Below are positions 9,695 through 18,019 of a stretch of DNA of 64,000 nucleotides, piece by piece. This stretch comes from CAXXOK01 sp963664595 (GTDB lineage: Bacteria > Bacillota > Clostridia > Christensenellales > Aristaeellaceae). How positions within the stretch are numbered: the first letter of the stretch is position 1; each line of letters opens with the position of its first letter. Location: positions 62,001 to 126,000 of the forward strand of contig CAXXOK010000002.1 of NCBI GenBank assembly GCA_963664595.2, written 5' to 3'. The position numbers were made by a program, and so were the translations under genes. The notes below the pieces were generated by a model. The model saw only the letters and a program-made list of their open reading frames with translations, did not search any database and was not told where the DNA came from.

Positions 9695-11181
9695 TTACCT
9701 GCCCATTTTGCGGAAAAGGTTTCGAACCGGAGGATATTCTGTTTTGCGATACCGTGCGTGGTCATGCAGTGGAGGCGAAACTATACGACAGCGTATACGG
9801 AACCTTTTTGGATGATATCATATCGTTCAACCCGGTTACGAATGGCGACGATATCACGGTGGAAATGGAAAAGCGCGAGCTGTATTACTTCCATCCGTGG
9901 TCTGACAAGAACCGGAAGGATAAGCCGCTCTTCCAAATGCCTGTGGAATGCGAATATGGCAATTGCAAATTGTATCCCGCCAGAATTAAGGTGGTACGCA
10001 ACAACGGCCTAACTCCGCGCATGGAAGCGAACGAAGCCGAACAGGACGGCTCATCTTCCGCGCCCATAGCGTTTTCCATTGAAAGCGAATTGACCAACGG
10101 CCAGTTTCAGAACGCATCCACAAACCAGTCGGATGAAGACAGGCCGAATTTTCAGGGCGACGTAACCCGCGTGCTGACCACCAAGGCTTGCCCCCGCTGC
10201 CATTGCTATCTGCCGGACGAAATCGGCTGCCATCCGCTGCACAGCGTTGTAATGCTGGGCAGCACGCGCGCCGGAAAAACAACCTATATGACCATGGCGG
10301 CTCATCAGGCAACCTCCGGGGTGGGTCTGCCCGCCGGGCTGATGAGCTGCAGCCTCAGCGACGAAAGCAAGCGTTATTTCGATTATCTGATCAAATGCAT
10401 GAAATATGGCATTCTGCCCTCTACCCCGCTGGACGACAAAAATAATATCCATGTTGTATTTCCGCTGCTGTTCACCGTGGTGCCGCAGGGCGGGCTGGAG
10501 CCTTTTTTCCTGAGCATTCACGATTGTCCCGGTGAGGCGATGCAAAACAACGATTATCTTTCGAATTTTCCCGTGCTGGGCACCGCGGAAGGCGCGATTA
10601 TGATGCTGGATCCCTTTCAGTTCCTGAAAGATCGGAATGCGCAGGGTCTCTCTACGCAATGCGATACCTGCACCGAATCCTTCAACAGCACCTTGAATCT
10701 GTTCGAGAAAAACCTTTCATTTTTCAAAAGCCTCCAGCAGCTCGTTTTTGCCCTGACAAAGTTTGATCTCATCTATGGCGATCATCCGGATAATAAGATT
10801 CACCCCGATGATTATCCGTACATGGATCAAATGAGTCTGGACGAGCAGCATGAAAATGGCGTGGATCTGGAATGGATCCGCAACCTGAGCACCCAGGTCC
10901 GCGGCGCTATCGCCAACCAGCTGGAGTACCCGGACTTTGAAAACCGCGCCGACGCTCTGAAGCAAAAAAGCGAAGCACTGAAGGTTACCACGCTTTGCTG
11001 CTCAACGCAAAGCTGGAACGATGCCGCCAAGCGCTTTGTGCCGGTTATCGACAAAAGCAGTGAAAAGGGTACCGCGAACATGATCGGATACCGCTTGTTG
11101 GAACCGCTGCTGTGCGTGCTGGCAGCCAATAACCTGCTGCCAGTAAAGGATTCGCACCGCAAGCGGAAACGGTGGAGATGA
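9691..11181 (+). CDS. Zinc-ribbon P-loop GTPase (TRAFAC-like)
   Basis: The 496-aa cytosolic protein has an N-terminal CxxC zinc knuckle (CPFCGKGF, residues 4-11) and a second cysteine cluster, CPRCHC, near 168-173. A GTPase domain follows: the P-loop GSTRAGKTTYM at about 190-200, a G3-like DCPG in SIHDCPGE near 279, and a G4-like TKFD in ALTKFDL near 357. These match TRAFAC-class GTPases, and the cysteine-ribbon plus GSxxAGKT layout resembles the DO-GTPase (double-GTPase) group described in predicted biological conflict systems; that placement is from memory. It starts inside the previous stop codon and is followed after 71 bases by a GAP1-like gene, which fits a GTPase with its dedicated partner. 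The substrate and switch are unknown. Confidence 0.78.
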   Translation: MITCPFCGKGFEPEDILFCDTVRGHAVEAKLYDSVYGTFLDDIISFNPVTNGDDITVEMEKRELYYFHPWSDKNRKDKPLFQMPVECEYGNCKLYPARIKVVRNNGLTPRMEANEAEQDGSSSAPIAFSIESELTNGQFQNASTNQSDEDRPNFQGDVTRVLTTKACPRCHCYLPDEIGCHPLHSVVMLGSTRAGKTTYMTMAAHQATSGVGLPAGLMSCSLSDESKRYFDYLIKCMKYGILPSTPLDDKNNIHVVFPLLFTVVPQGGLEPFFLSIHDCPGEAMQNNDYLSNFPVLGTAEGAIMMLDPFQFLKDRNAQGLSTQCDTCTESFNSTLNLFEKNLSFFKSLQQLVFALTKFDLIYGDHPDNKIHPDDYPYMDQMSLDEQHENGVDLEWIRNLSTQVRGAIANQLEYPDFENRADALKQKSEALKVTTLCCSTQSWNDAAKRFVPVIDKSSEKGTANMIGYRLLEPLLCVLAANNLLPVKDSHRKRKRWR

Positions 11182-11252
11182 CCTTCGGTATGCCAGAACG
11201 CAGATAACCAGCAAAAACAACGAGCGCATCAGGATGAGGAGGGCCCTTGGGA

Positions 11253-14200
11253 ATGAAACTATATCCATCCGTAGGCGGACGCGGGGCCGGGAACGTTGGT
11301 TACAATTTTACAGCATCCGCGGACAGATTGCCTTACAGCGCCTCGTGGATCGGCGCGCTGCGGGCGTCCGATACGACCTCGGATCACAAACCCATTCTGG
11401 AAATGCGCTGTGTGGACTATGGCCAGCCTGTGGTCATCTCCTCCCAATGGGTTGTGGACAGCTGCTCCTTTGGTTTTTCCGAATATATGGAAATCGAGCT
11501 GCCGGAAAATAAGGAGGAACGCGTCCGCTATCTGAATCACCCCGGTCAGGCGCTCTACCTTGAGTTTATGGACGGGAAAACCTTTTTGGAAATGAGCAGC
11601 AGAAGCGGCGTCAAGCATGTAACCCTGCCCGTTATGGAGGTGCAGCTGCCCTCCGTGCAGGCCGCCTGCTCATTTAAACTCCCGCAGGATATGATGGCCG
11701 CGCTGCTGGCGGACACATGGTCCGCCAGCTTCCTGAAGCTGTACGAAGCGAGAAACGCCAAAGATGCCTCGGCTGCCAAGGCCAAAACCTCCCCCCTCCG
11801 CCTGCAGCTTGCCGTAGAGGCCGGGGATACACTGGACGCGGGATGCGCGTTCATCAATCAGGAGCTGCTTCCCCGGCTGCCCGTTTCCGTGCGGCACATT
11901 ATTTCCGTCAGCATCGGCAGCCACTGGAGCAGTGTAAACAATACCGCCAATCCGCCCGCGCTGGCCATCACGCTGCCCGAAAGCGGCGCGTGGCATATGA
12001 AGGGCGGCTATAATCTGGACACCGGAGACTATGAAATGGCGGGGCCCCCGCTCTATCTGGAGTTCGGCAAAGCGCTGCTGTCCAGGCGGCATATGGAATA
12101 CGAAGAACCGCTGAATCAGGATTGGGTTTACACCCCGGTCGCGGCCAACTTTCTGGTGGTCTACTATCTGTTCCTCCTCCACAAAATGCTGCATACGGAA
12201 CCGCTCGACAGCAAAACGCTTTCGGATGCATCCCAGCTGTTTCAGGCGTTGGAGAGAGTAATCCGGCAGTATCACGAAAACATTACGGATTCCCAGCGCC
12301 GCATCCTGCTGCTGCCTGCGGAACGCGATTGGGTGCGCAAGAGAACCTCGATGCACCACGAGATCGTAGACGACATGAAATCCTACGACCTGTTTGTGCG
12401 CAAGGCGTTTTCCATCGACAGCGATTTGAAGGCTCAGCAGGAGGAGTCTTTGCTGGAAACGCTGAAAAACGCATACGTTGATCTGCTGTGCGTACCCGAA
12501 ACGCTCAGCGATTGCGCCGTCCTGCCTGTCTCCCGGATCTGGACGGAGCCGGAGCTGAGCGGCGAGTGCATCAAGGCGAATCCCGATCTGTTTGTCCAAT
12601 GCGTCCAACGGACGCTGGCGCTGCATGCAGACGCCCTTTTTGCCGATAAAAGCTCCTTTGATAAGCTTCTTTCCATGTATGCTGCCATGGAGGAACCGGC
12701 ATTCAAGCAATCTCTGGGGCAGACGCTGGCGGACGCGATGACCGGGATGCTGAAAAAGGCGGAATGGCCGCCGTTTTTGATCAGAATCCGTAAACTATTG
12801 GAAAAGCAGACGGACTCTGCAAAGCAGGTGAATAACGATGTATTAGCATATGCCGAGGGGCTGTTTGCGGACTCGTTTGCCAATCGAGATGTGCGCCGAC
12901 GCTTCAAGGATTATGGCGACAATCTGGATTCTGCTGCGCAACAGCTGTTTTTTGAAGATCTCAGCTACCGGTACTGCCGGTATACAACAAATGATCAGGC
13001 CAGAACCGGCCACTTTCTGGATGGTTTCATCGACGTGTGCTCCGATTTTGACTGGCTGGAATGGAAACCGGTACAGCAGACAATTTATACGGCGCTCCAA
13101 TACCGTGGCATGTCTCCTGCGCCCAGGCTGAGCGAGACAGAAAAAGAAACGCTGCTGTCGTTTGCCAAAGACGCAAGCATACAGCAGGCAGCCGATATCG
13201 AAAAGGCGCTCACTCCGATTGCCAATCACACCACGGATCCCGAGGTTATCAGCTTCCTGAGCACCCTCTTGCCATTGATTAAAACACATCCGCTCACCCA
13301 ACCGCTCACGGCCGGGTGGGAGACGGCCTTCAAGCTGCAAATCCAGCAGACCCTGTCGGCCGTGTTTGAGGAGGCCCGGCAGCAGCTTCCCATCCTGCGC
13401 TCTCCGCAGGACGCTTGGAAAAAGCATTGCCGTTTCTCCTGGCTGTCCCTCCGCTTTCTGGACGAACTGACGCAGTGGTATGCAAAGGCGGACGAGCTGC
13501 AGGCGTTTGCGAAACCGTTGGTAATGGAAATTCTGAACGGCTGTTCTCTGGCGGATCTGCTTCTGGTTTTCAACCCGCCGATCAACGACAGCGACTGGTT
13601 CAGCAAACTGCTCAAAAATGAAGCAGCGCGGCGGCTGGCCTCGGAAAAACTGGCCGACTATGCGGCGGAGTGTCGCAGTTATACACAGATCGTAGGGCTG
13701 CAAAGCCTATGTGACCATTATCTTGCATCGGATGATCAGAAGGACATCCGCACCGCCCTCGGTTTCGCGGCCACCCGTAAATCCCAGGACAGCCTGGAGC
13801 TGATCAGAACCTTCGGGAAGCTGGCGGATCGGCAAACCGCGGGCCTTCTGCTGCGCGCGCTGCTGACAAGTGAGGATGCCGGACCCTGGAGCATCAAACG
13901 CTGGGACGATCTTCTCGTGCTGTCCTACCTGAGCAACGCCTCCGAGGGCAAACGGGGCCGCCAGCTGATCCTTTCCGTGCTGATGGATACCGGAATCGAC
14001 TTTTCACTGATCGATACCCTGAATCCCTGGGACGGGGGCAGCGGCACGAAGGCCTTCCAAACCCTTCTCCATGTTTTTGATTGGCTTGACCAGACGCATC
14101 TGGAAACCATGGAAAACGTTCTGCTGCAAGCGCTGCAAAGCGCGGCCATCTTTACCCGGGCCGTGCACAAGGGCAAAAACCTGAAGCGCATTTACGCCTC

Positions 14201-14318
14201 GGTTCTCCCGCTTGATCAAGCTCAGAAAAGCGCCGCGTTTTCACCCGCTCTGCTTGCGTGGCTGTTTCCAGCCCAGACGGGCGAGCCCAAAATAACGCCC
14301 GACGCACGCAAGGTTTGA
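11253..14318 (+). CDS. GTPase-associated (GAP1-like) large helical protein
   Basis: The 1021-aa product starts at an ATG with GAGGAGGG nine bases upstream; a TTG two codons earlier is less likely. The beginning (LYPSVGGRGAGNVGYNFTAS) followed by a beta-rich ~150 residues resembles the N-terminal domain of GTPase-associated protein 1, which is normally encoded beside TRAFAC GTPases. The rest (about 200-1020) is almost all helix and looks like a repeat scaffold. No signal peptide, membrane helix or enzyme motif is visible. The direct pairing with the P-loop GTPase upstream supports the call, but the family match is by eye and should be treated as tentative. Confidence 0.6.
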   Translation: MKLYPSVGGRGAGNVGYNFTASADRLPYSASWIGALRASDTTSDHKPILEMRCVDYGQPVVISSQWVVDSCSFGFSEYMEIELPENKEERVRYLNHPGQALYLEFMDGKTFLEMSSRSGVKHVTLPVMEVQLPSVQAACSFKLPQDMMAALLADTWSASFLKLYEARNAKDASAAKAKTSPLRLQLAVEAGDTLDAGCAFINQELLPRLPVSVRHIISVSIGSHWSSVNNTANPPALAITLPESGAWHMKGGYNLDTGDYEMAGPPLYLEFGKALLSRRHMEYEEPLNQDWVYTPVAANFLVVYYLFLLHKMLHTEPLDSKTLSDASQLFQALERVIRQYHENITDSQRRILLLPAERDWVRKRTSMHHEIVDDMKSYDLFVRKAFSIDSDLKAQQEESLLETLKNAYVDLLCVPETLSDCAVLPVSRIWTEPELSGECIKANPDLFVQCVQRTLALHADALFADKSSFDKLLSMYAAMEEPAFKQSLGQTLADAMTGMLKKAEWPPFLIRIRKLLEKQTDSAKQVNNDVLAYAEGLFADSFANRDVRRRFKDYGDNLDSAAQQLFFEDLSYRYCRYTTNDQARTGHFLDGFIDVCSDFDWLEWKPVQQTIYTALQYRGMSPAPRLSETEKETLLSFAKDASIQQAADIEKALTPIANHTTDPEVISFLSTLLPLIKTHPLTQPLTAGWETAFKLQIQQTLSAVFEEARQQLPILRSPQDAWKKHCRFSWLSLRFLDELTQWYAKADELQAFAKPLVMEILNGCSLADLLLVFNPPINDSDWFSKLLKNEAARRLASEKLADYAAECRSYTQIVGLQSLCDHYLASDDQKDIRTALGFAATRKSQDSLELIRTFGKLADRQTAGLLLRALLTSEDAGPWSIKRWDDLLVLSYLSNASEGKRGRQLILSVLMDTGIDFSLIDTLNPWDGGSGTKAFQTLLHVFDWLDQTHLETMENVLLQALQSAAIFTRAVHKGKNLKRIYASVLPLDQAQKSAAFSPALLAWLFPAQTGEPKITPDARKV

Positions 14319-14388
14319 CCAGCGCTTCATCAAAACCCCGGCTTTCCCATTGATTTCTGCACTATCGATAGGCTTGGAGGAGAAAACA

Positions 14389-14928
14389 ATGTCCAAAAAC
14401 AGCAGTCCTATTTTATTGATCGGTTCTCTTGCGGCGCTGATCGTGTATCTGGCCGCTCCGGTCATCCGCATCGCGTTTGTGCTGGGTGTAAACGGAATAC
14501 AAGCTATCCAATGGCTCAGCGGATGGTTTATCGTGCCCATCCTCGCCATGGTGATCCTGGCGGTTGTCGCCATGTTTGGCAGCCGCGGCAGCGCGCTGAT
14601 TGCAAGCGGCTGCACCCTACTGCTGCTGATTGTGTTTTTATTGGCCTTCAAAGGCGTCGCCACCAGCGGAAACCTGAATGCGCTCTCCGCCCAATTGGGC
14701 CAGCAGATAGGCGGCACGTTCGGCAGTGCAGGCTACGGCACCGTTGCCACAACGCTTGCAGCACAGCTGCTCGTAAGCCCTGCCTGGGGCTTTTACCTGA
14801 GCTGCGGGTGCCTTGTGATTACCTTTGTTCTGTTATTCGTTACCGGAAGCAGCGAACCCCGCAGAACCGCATCCGTTCCTGTAAACAACACCCGGCGCGA
14901 TCACTACCATAATCTCTATCGGAAATAA
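14389..14928 (+). CDS. Small polytopic membrane protein
   Basis: The 179-aa product starts at the ATG after a good ribosome site (GGAGGAG); upstream in-frame starts lack one. It has about four hydrophobic segments: ILLIGSLAALIVYLAAP near the N-terminus, two more around residues 45-90, and one near 135-155. It ends in a short Arg-rich tail (ARRDH-like) that probably faces the cytoplasm. I see no known family. In this operon it could be the membrane platform that joins the cytosolic GTPase module to the surface proteins encoded on both sides; that is inferred from position. Confidence 0.7.
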   Translation: MSKNSSPILLIGSLAALIVYLAAPVIRIAFVLGVNGIQAIQWLSGWFIVPILAMVILAVVAMFGSRGSALIASGCTLLLLIVFLLAFKGVATSGNLNALSAQLGQQIGGTFGSAGYGTVATTLAAQLLVSPAWGFYLSCGCLVITFVLLFVTGSSEPRRTASVPVNNTRRDHYHNLYRK

Positions 14929-14959
14929 CCGGGCAATCTGTCGAAAGCAAGGTGAAGGC

Positions 14960-17900
14960 ATGAACCATCGGATTACGCTTGTTTCCCTGAAAGCGGCAGG
15001 ATTATTTCTTCTGCTGTTGATATTCGCCCTGTGCTTCTTCCCTCTGCCCGTACAGGCGGAGGATATGGCAGCAGCCGCTTCCGCAGCCGAAAAAGCTGAC
15101 TATCTAATCATCGTTCCGATCCGAAATCAAGCGTTGCAGGACGCGGACAGCGGTCAGGTTGTGATTTCGGAGCTTCTCCATGCCTTGCATATCCTGCAGA
15201 ACAGCCAAACACAGATTGCCTTCGTTCCCCTCATGGCCGGCAGCCAGAACAACCCGGCCAGCCAGCCGGTAACCGATATCCGCGCCGGTGACACACAGGC
15301 CTATGAAGCCCTGTTCAACAGCTATGTATCGCGTTACTCCGGCGATGAAATGACCAAGGGAATCGAACTGACCTTTGATACCGTACTGGAGCTTGCCAAG
15401 CAGCCGGACCGGCATGCCCTTGTGCTCCTCATCCAGGCCAAAGCATACGCGCCCACATGGACCAAGCTGCACGAGCTGCTTTCGGACACCGATGCCGAGC
15501 TAACACTGGTCAGCGTAGCTGGCGCAGAGCCCTCCGCGGATATCTCCGATTTTATGCTGGAGATGGGCCTTACCCCGCCGGACGGCAGCCAGACGGAGGC
15601 AGGCACGCTTTGGCGGCTGTCCCCGCAGGTACAGGTAATGGAGGTTCCGCAGGACCGTCAAACCTCCAGCTACGAGGCGTTTGAACAGGTTTTCACAGCG
15701 GCGTCCGGGCAGTACCGGCTGCCGCTTGCGGCCGGCGACGCCGGTTCGAAGGTTGTGCTGCCGGATCAGGGGGTAAGCCATATCCTGTTGATTCTGAAAA
15801 ACATTCCGGAGGGATACGATATCCGGATTGTGGATCAGGACGGGAATCCCGTTTCCCCCGTGCAGCAATACAACGATACCCGTGGACAGCAAATTTTCGA
15901 GCTGGCCGATACCGGCGGAACCCTGACGGTTGCCGCGTTCCCTCCGCCTACGGCGGAGATATTGGAAAACACCGAAACCCCGGCTGATCTCCCCACCGCG
16001 GAGCCGACGGGCGATGCCGGGGCCGCCGCACCGGCAGACGGAAGCACGCCCGCCCCGCCCGACGGCGCAGCGGGAACCCCGGCCCCCACGCCGCCAGCCC
16101 CCGAAGAAACCGGCGTGGAAGGCATGGCGCTGTTCGATTTCGAATGCGGCGGAACCCTATCCCTCACCACAGAGGACGGCCAGACATCCTATCATAAAAA
16201 CAATACGATTGCCGTTACCGTTCTCCCGCAAGGGGACAGGCTGACCGGCCTTATACAAAGCTATCCAGACATCCGGCTGCAATTGCTGGTAACGGATGCC
16301 CAGGCCCAGCAAACCGCCTATCCCATCTCTCTGGAAGGCGGCGGCGCGCCGGGGTACGCCTGCCCGATATCGCTTGATCAGGTTGGCGGTTACACCCTGC
16401 AGGCGGAGCTGCTGTTCGGTGATTTTTGCACCGTCGGCAGCAATACGCTCGGCATCACCATCACCAATCAGGCTCCAACGGTCGGCCTTGCTCCGGCCTA
16501 CGACTTTTGGATCGACGATCCCTATCAGCCGGACACGCCCATTGCGATCAATGTAAAGCCACTTTTTTCCGATCCCGACGGGGACCCGCTGCAATACCGG
16601 ATTGTGACCGGCGGAGACGGTGGCTACCAAACCGTCTGGACGGAGGAAGGTTTTGCGCAGCTTGCCATAGAGGACCACACGCTGGTCATCACCCCGCTGG
16701 CAACATCCGCAAGCCGGGATATCGGCATTCAGGCGTATGACAGCGACGGCGGATCCGTGATCAGCGCAATTCCCATCGCTCTGCATTCCGTCTACGATGC
16801 GCTTGCCGCCGTTACCTTTGCCGACGATCTGCATTTTTCTTCACACGTTGCCAAGTATGCCTCCGTTACCATCAGCGCCGAGCCGCAGTTTCCCGCTATG
16901 GTAGGCGAAAGCGTACCGGTAACCGACTCTTTCTATCAAAACGCGAAAGTCGCCTGTCTGCTTGTGCAGACGGACAGCGGAATCACCACCACTCTGCCCA
17001 TGTCCTACGATGAAGCAAGCGCCGCCTATCAGGTGGTCTATCCCATGCCCGATACCGCCGTGCAGTATCAGGTATCCGTGGAGTTTACCCTGACCATGCC
17101 AGAGGGGGACGAGCGCCATGCCGATCTTCACGGCGTTACAAACGCGGTTGCGCTGATCAGCGAAAACACGGCCCCGGAATGGGTTGCCGCCTACCCCGAT
17201 TTGGGAGAGCAGTGGATGATCAATCAGGGCAGCGGAGAAGCCTACGATGTAACACTGGATTTTGCCGCGCTCTTTGCCGATGCCGAAGACGCACTGCCCG
17301 ATACACAATCGCAGCTGACCGGTTATGTACAGGTGAAAAACGCCCGCGGCCAGGCTCTGTGGTTTGTCCCGCAGGCCGACGGCGCGTACGAGCAGGTTCA
17401 GCAGAAGAAAGCGGATGCCGCAGGCGCTGTGGATGTGCTTGCGCTGCCCAACGCCGCGCAGGCTACCCTGCGTTTGCGAACCAGCGGGGCGTATTCGCTG
17501 CTGCTGCGTGCCGTTGACCCGGATGAATTGAGCGCGGACGGCCTGTTGACCCTCCGGCTGAAAAGCCCGTTCCAGCGTCTGCTTCTTATCATCGCCCTCG
17601 CGGCCGCCGGGCTGCTGTTGCTGGCCGGGCTTGCCCTGCTTATCGCCCACCTGCTGAAACCTGCCTTTGGCCCCCACATCCTGCAGGTATCCCTTCACGC
17701 GCCGGAGATCGACAAAACGTGGAACGTGCCGCTGAAGGCCTGGAAAAAGAGCGATGTGCCCCTGCAATGGCTTCTGATATATGGCAGCATTCCGCCATTC
17801 GCCACGATGGAAACTCTCGCCTACTCCGTACTCATTAAGCCAAGCCGGGGCGGAATACAGATTGTAACCCGAAACAATTCTCTGGTCTGGACACGCGGCG

Positions 17901-18019
17901 AAGAACCATTATCCGGCAAGTTTGAGCAGACCGAAGCCCTATCCCCGGTTACGCTGCGCGCTACGGACACCACCCTGGTGTTGTCCCTGTCCCCCATTTC
18001 CCACAGGAGGCCACGATGA
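14960..18019 (+). CDS. Surface protein with vWA-like domain lacking MIDAS
   Basis: The 1019-aa product has a clear signal peptide (LFLLLLIFALCFFPL, cut near PVQAED). The next ~190 residues follow the length and secondary-structure pattern of a vWA domain (ADYLIIVPIRNQ, then helices and strands), but the expected DxSxS motif is absent, so it should not bind metal in the usual way. A Pro/Ala/Thr-rich linker spans about 340-385. Beta modules follow, one with a DPDGDPL calcium-type motif near residue 540. A transmembrane helix at about 872-896 precedes a ~115-residue cytoplasmic tail. The layout copies that of the first gene of the operon. Its stop overlaps the next start (ATGA). It is likely a divergent paralogue acting as a structural or decoy partner. 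Confidence 0.78.
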   Translation: MNHRITLVSLKAAGLFLLLLIFALCFFPLPVQAEDMAAAASAAEKADYLIIVPIRNQALQDADSGQVVISELLHALHILQNSQTQIAFVPLMAGSQNNPASQPVTDIRAGDTQAYEALFNSYVSRYSGDEMTKGIELTFDTVLELAKQPDRHALVLLIQAKAYAPTWTKLHELLSDTDAELTLVSVAGAEPSADISDFMLEMGLTPPDGSQTEAGTLWRLSPQVQVMEVPQDRQTSSYEAFEQVFTAASGQYRLPLAAGDAGSKVVLPDQGVSHILLILKNIPEGYDIRIVDQDGNPVSPVQQYNDTRGQQIFELADTGGTLTVAAFPPPTAEILENTETPADLPTAEPTGDAGAAAPADGSTPAPPDGAAGTPAPTPPAPEETGVEGMALFDFECGGTLSLTTEDGQTSYHKNNTIAVTVLPQGDRLTGLIQSYPDIRLQLLVTDAQAQQTAYPISLEGGGAPGYACPISLDQVGGYTLQAELLFGDFCTVGSNTLGITITNQAPTVGLAPAYDFWIDDPYQPDTPIAINVKPLFSDPDGDPLQYRIVTGGDGGYQTVWTEEGFAQLAIEDHTLVITPLATSASRDIGIQAYDSDGGSVISAIPIALHSVYDALAAVTFADDLHFSSHVAKYASVTISAEPQFPAMVGESVPVTDSFYQNAKVACLLVQTDSGITTTLPMSYDEASAAYQVVYPMPDTAVQYQVSVEFTLTMPEGDERHADLHGVTNAVALISENTAPEWVAAYPDLGEQWMINQGSGEAYDVTLDFAALFADAEDALPDTQSQLTGYVQVKNARGQALWFVPQADGAYEQVQQKKADAAGAVDVLALPNAAQATLRLRTSGAYSLLLRAVDPDELSADGLLTLRLKSPFQRLLLIIALAAAGLLLLAGLALLIAHLLKPAFGPHILQVSLHAPEIDKTWNVPLKAWKKSDVPLQWLLIYGSIPPFATMETLAYSVLIKPSRGGIQIVTRNNSLVWTRGEEPLSGKFEQTEALSPVTLRATDTTLVLSLSPISHRRPR

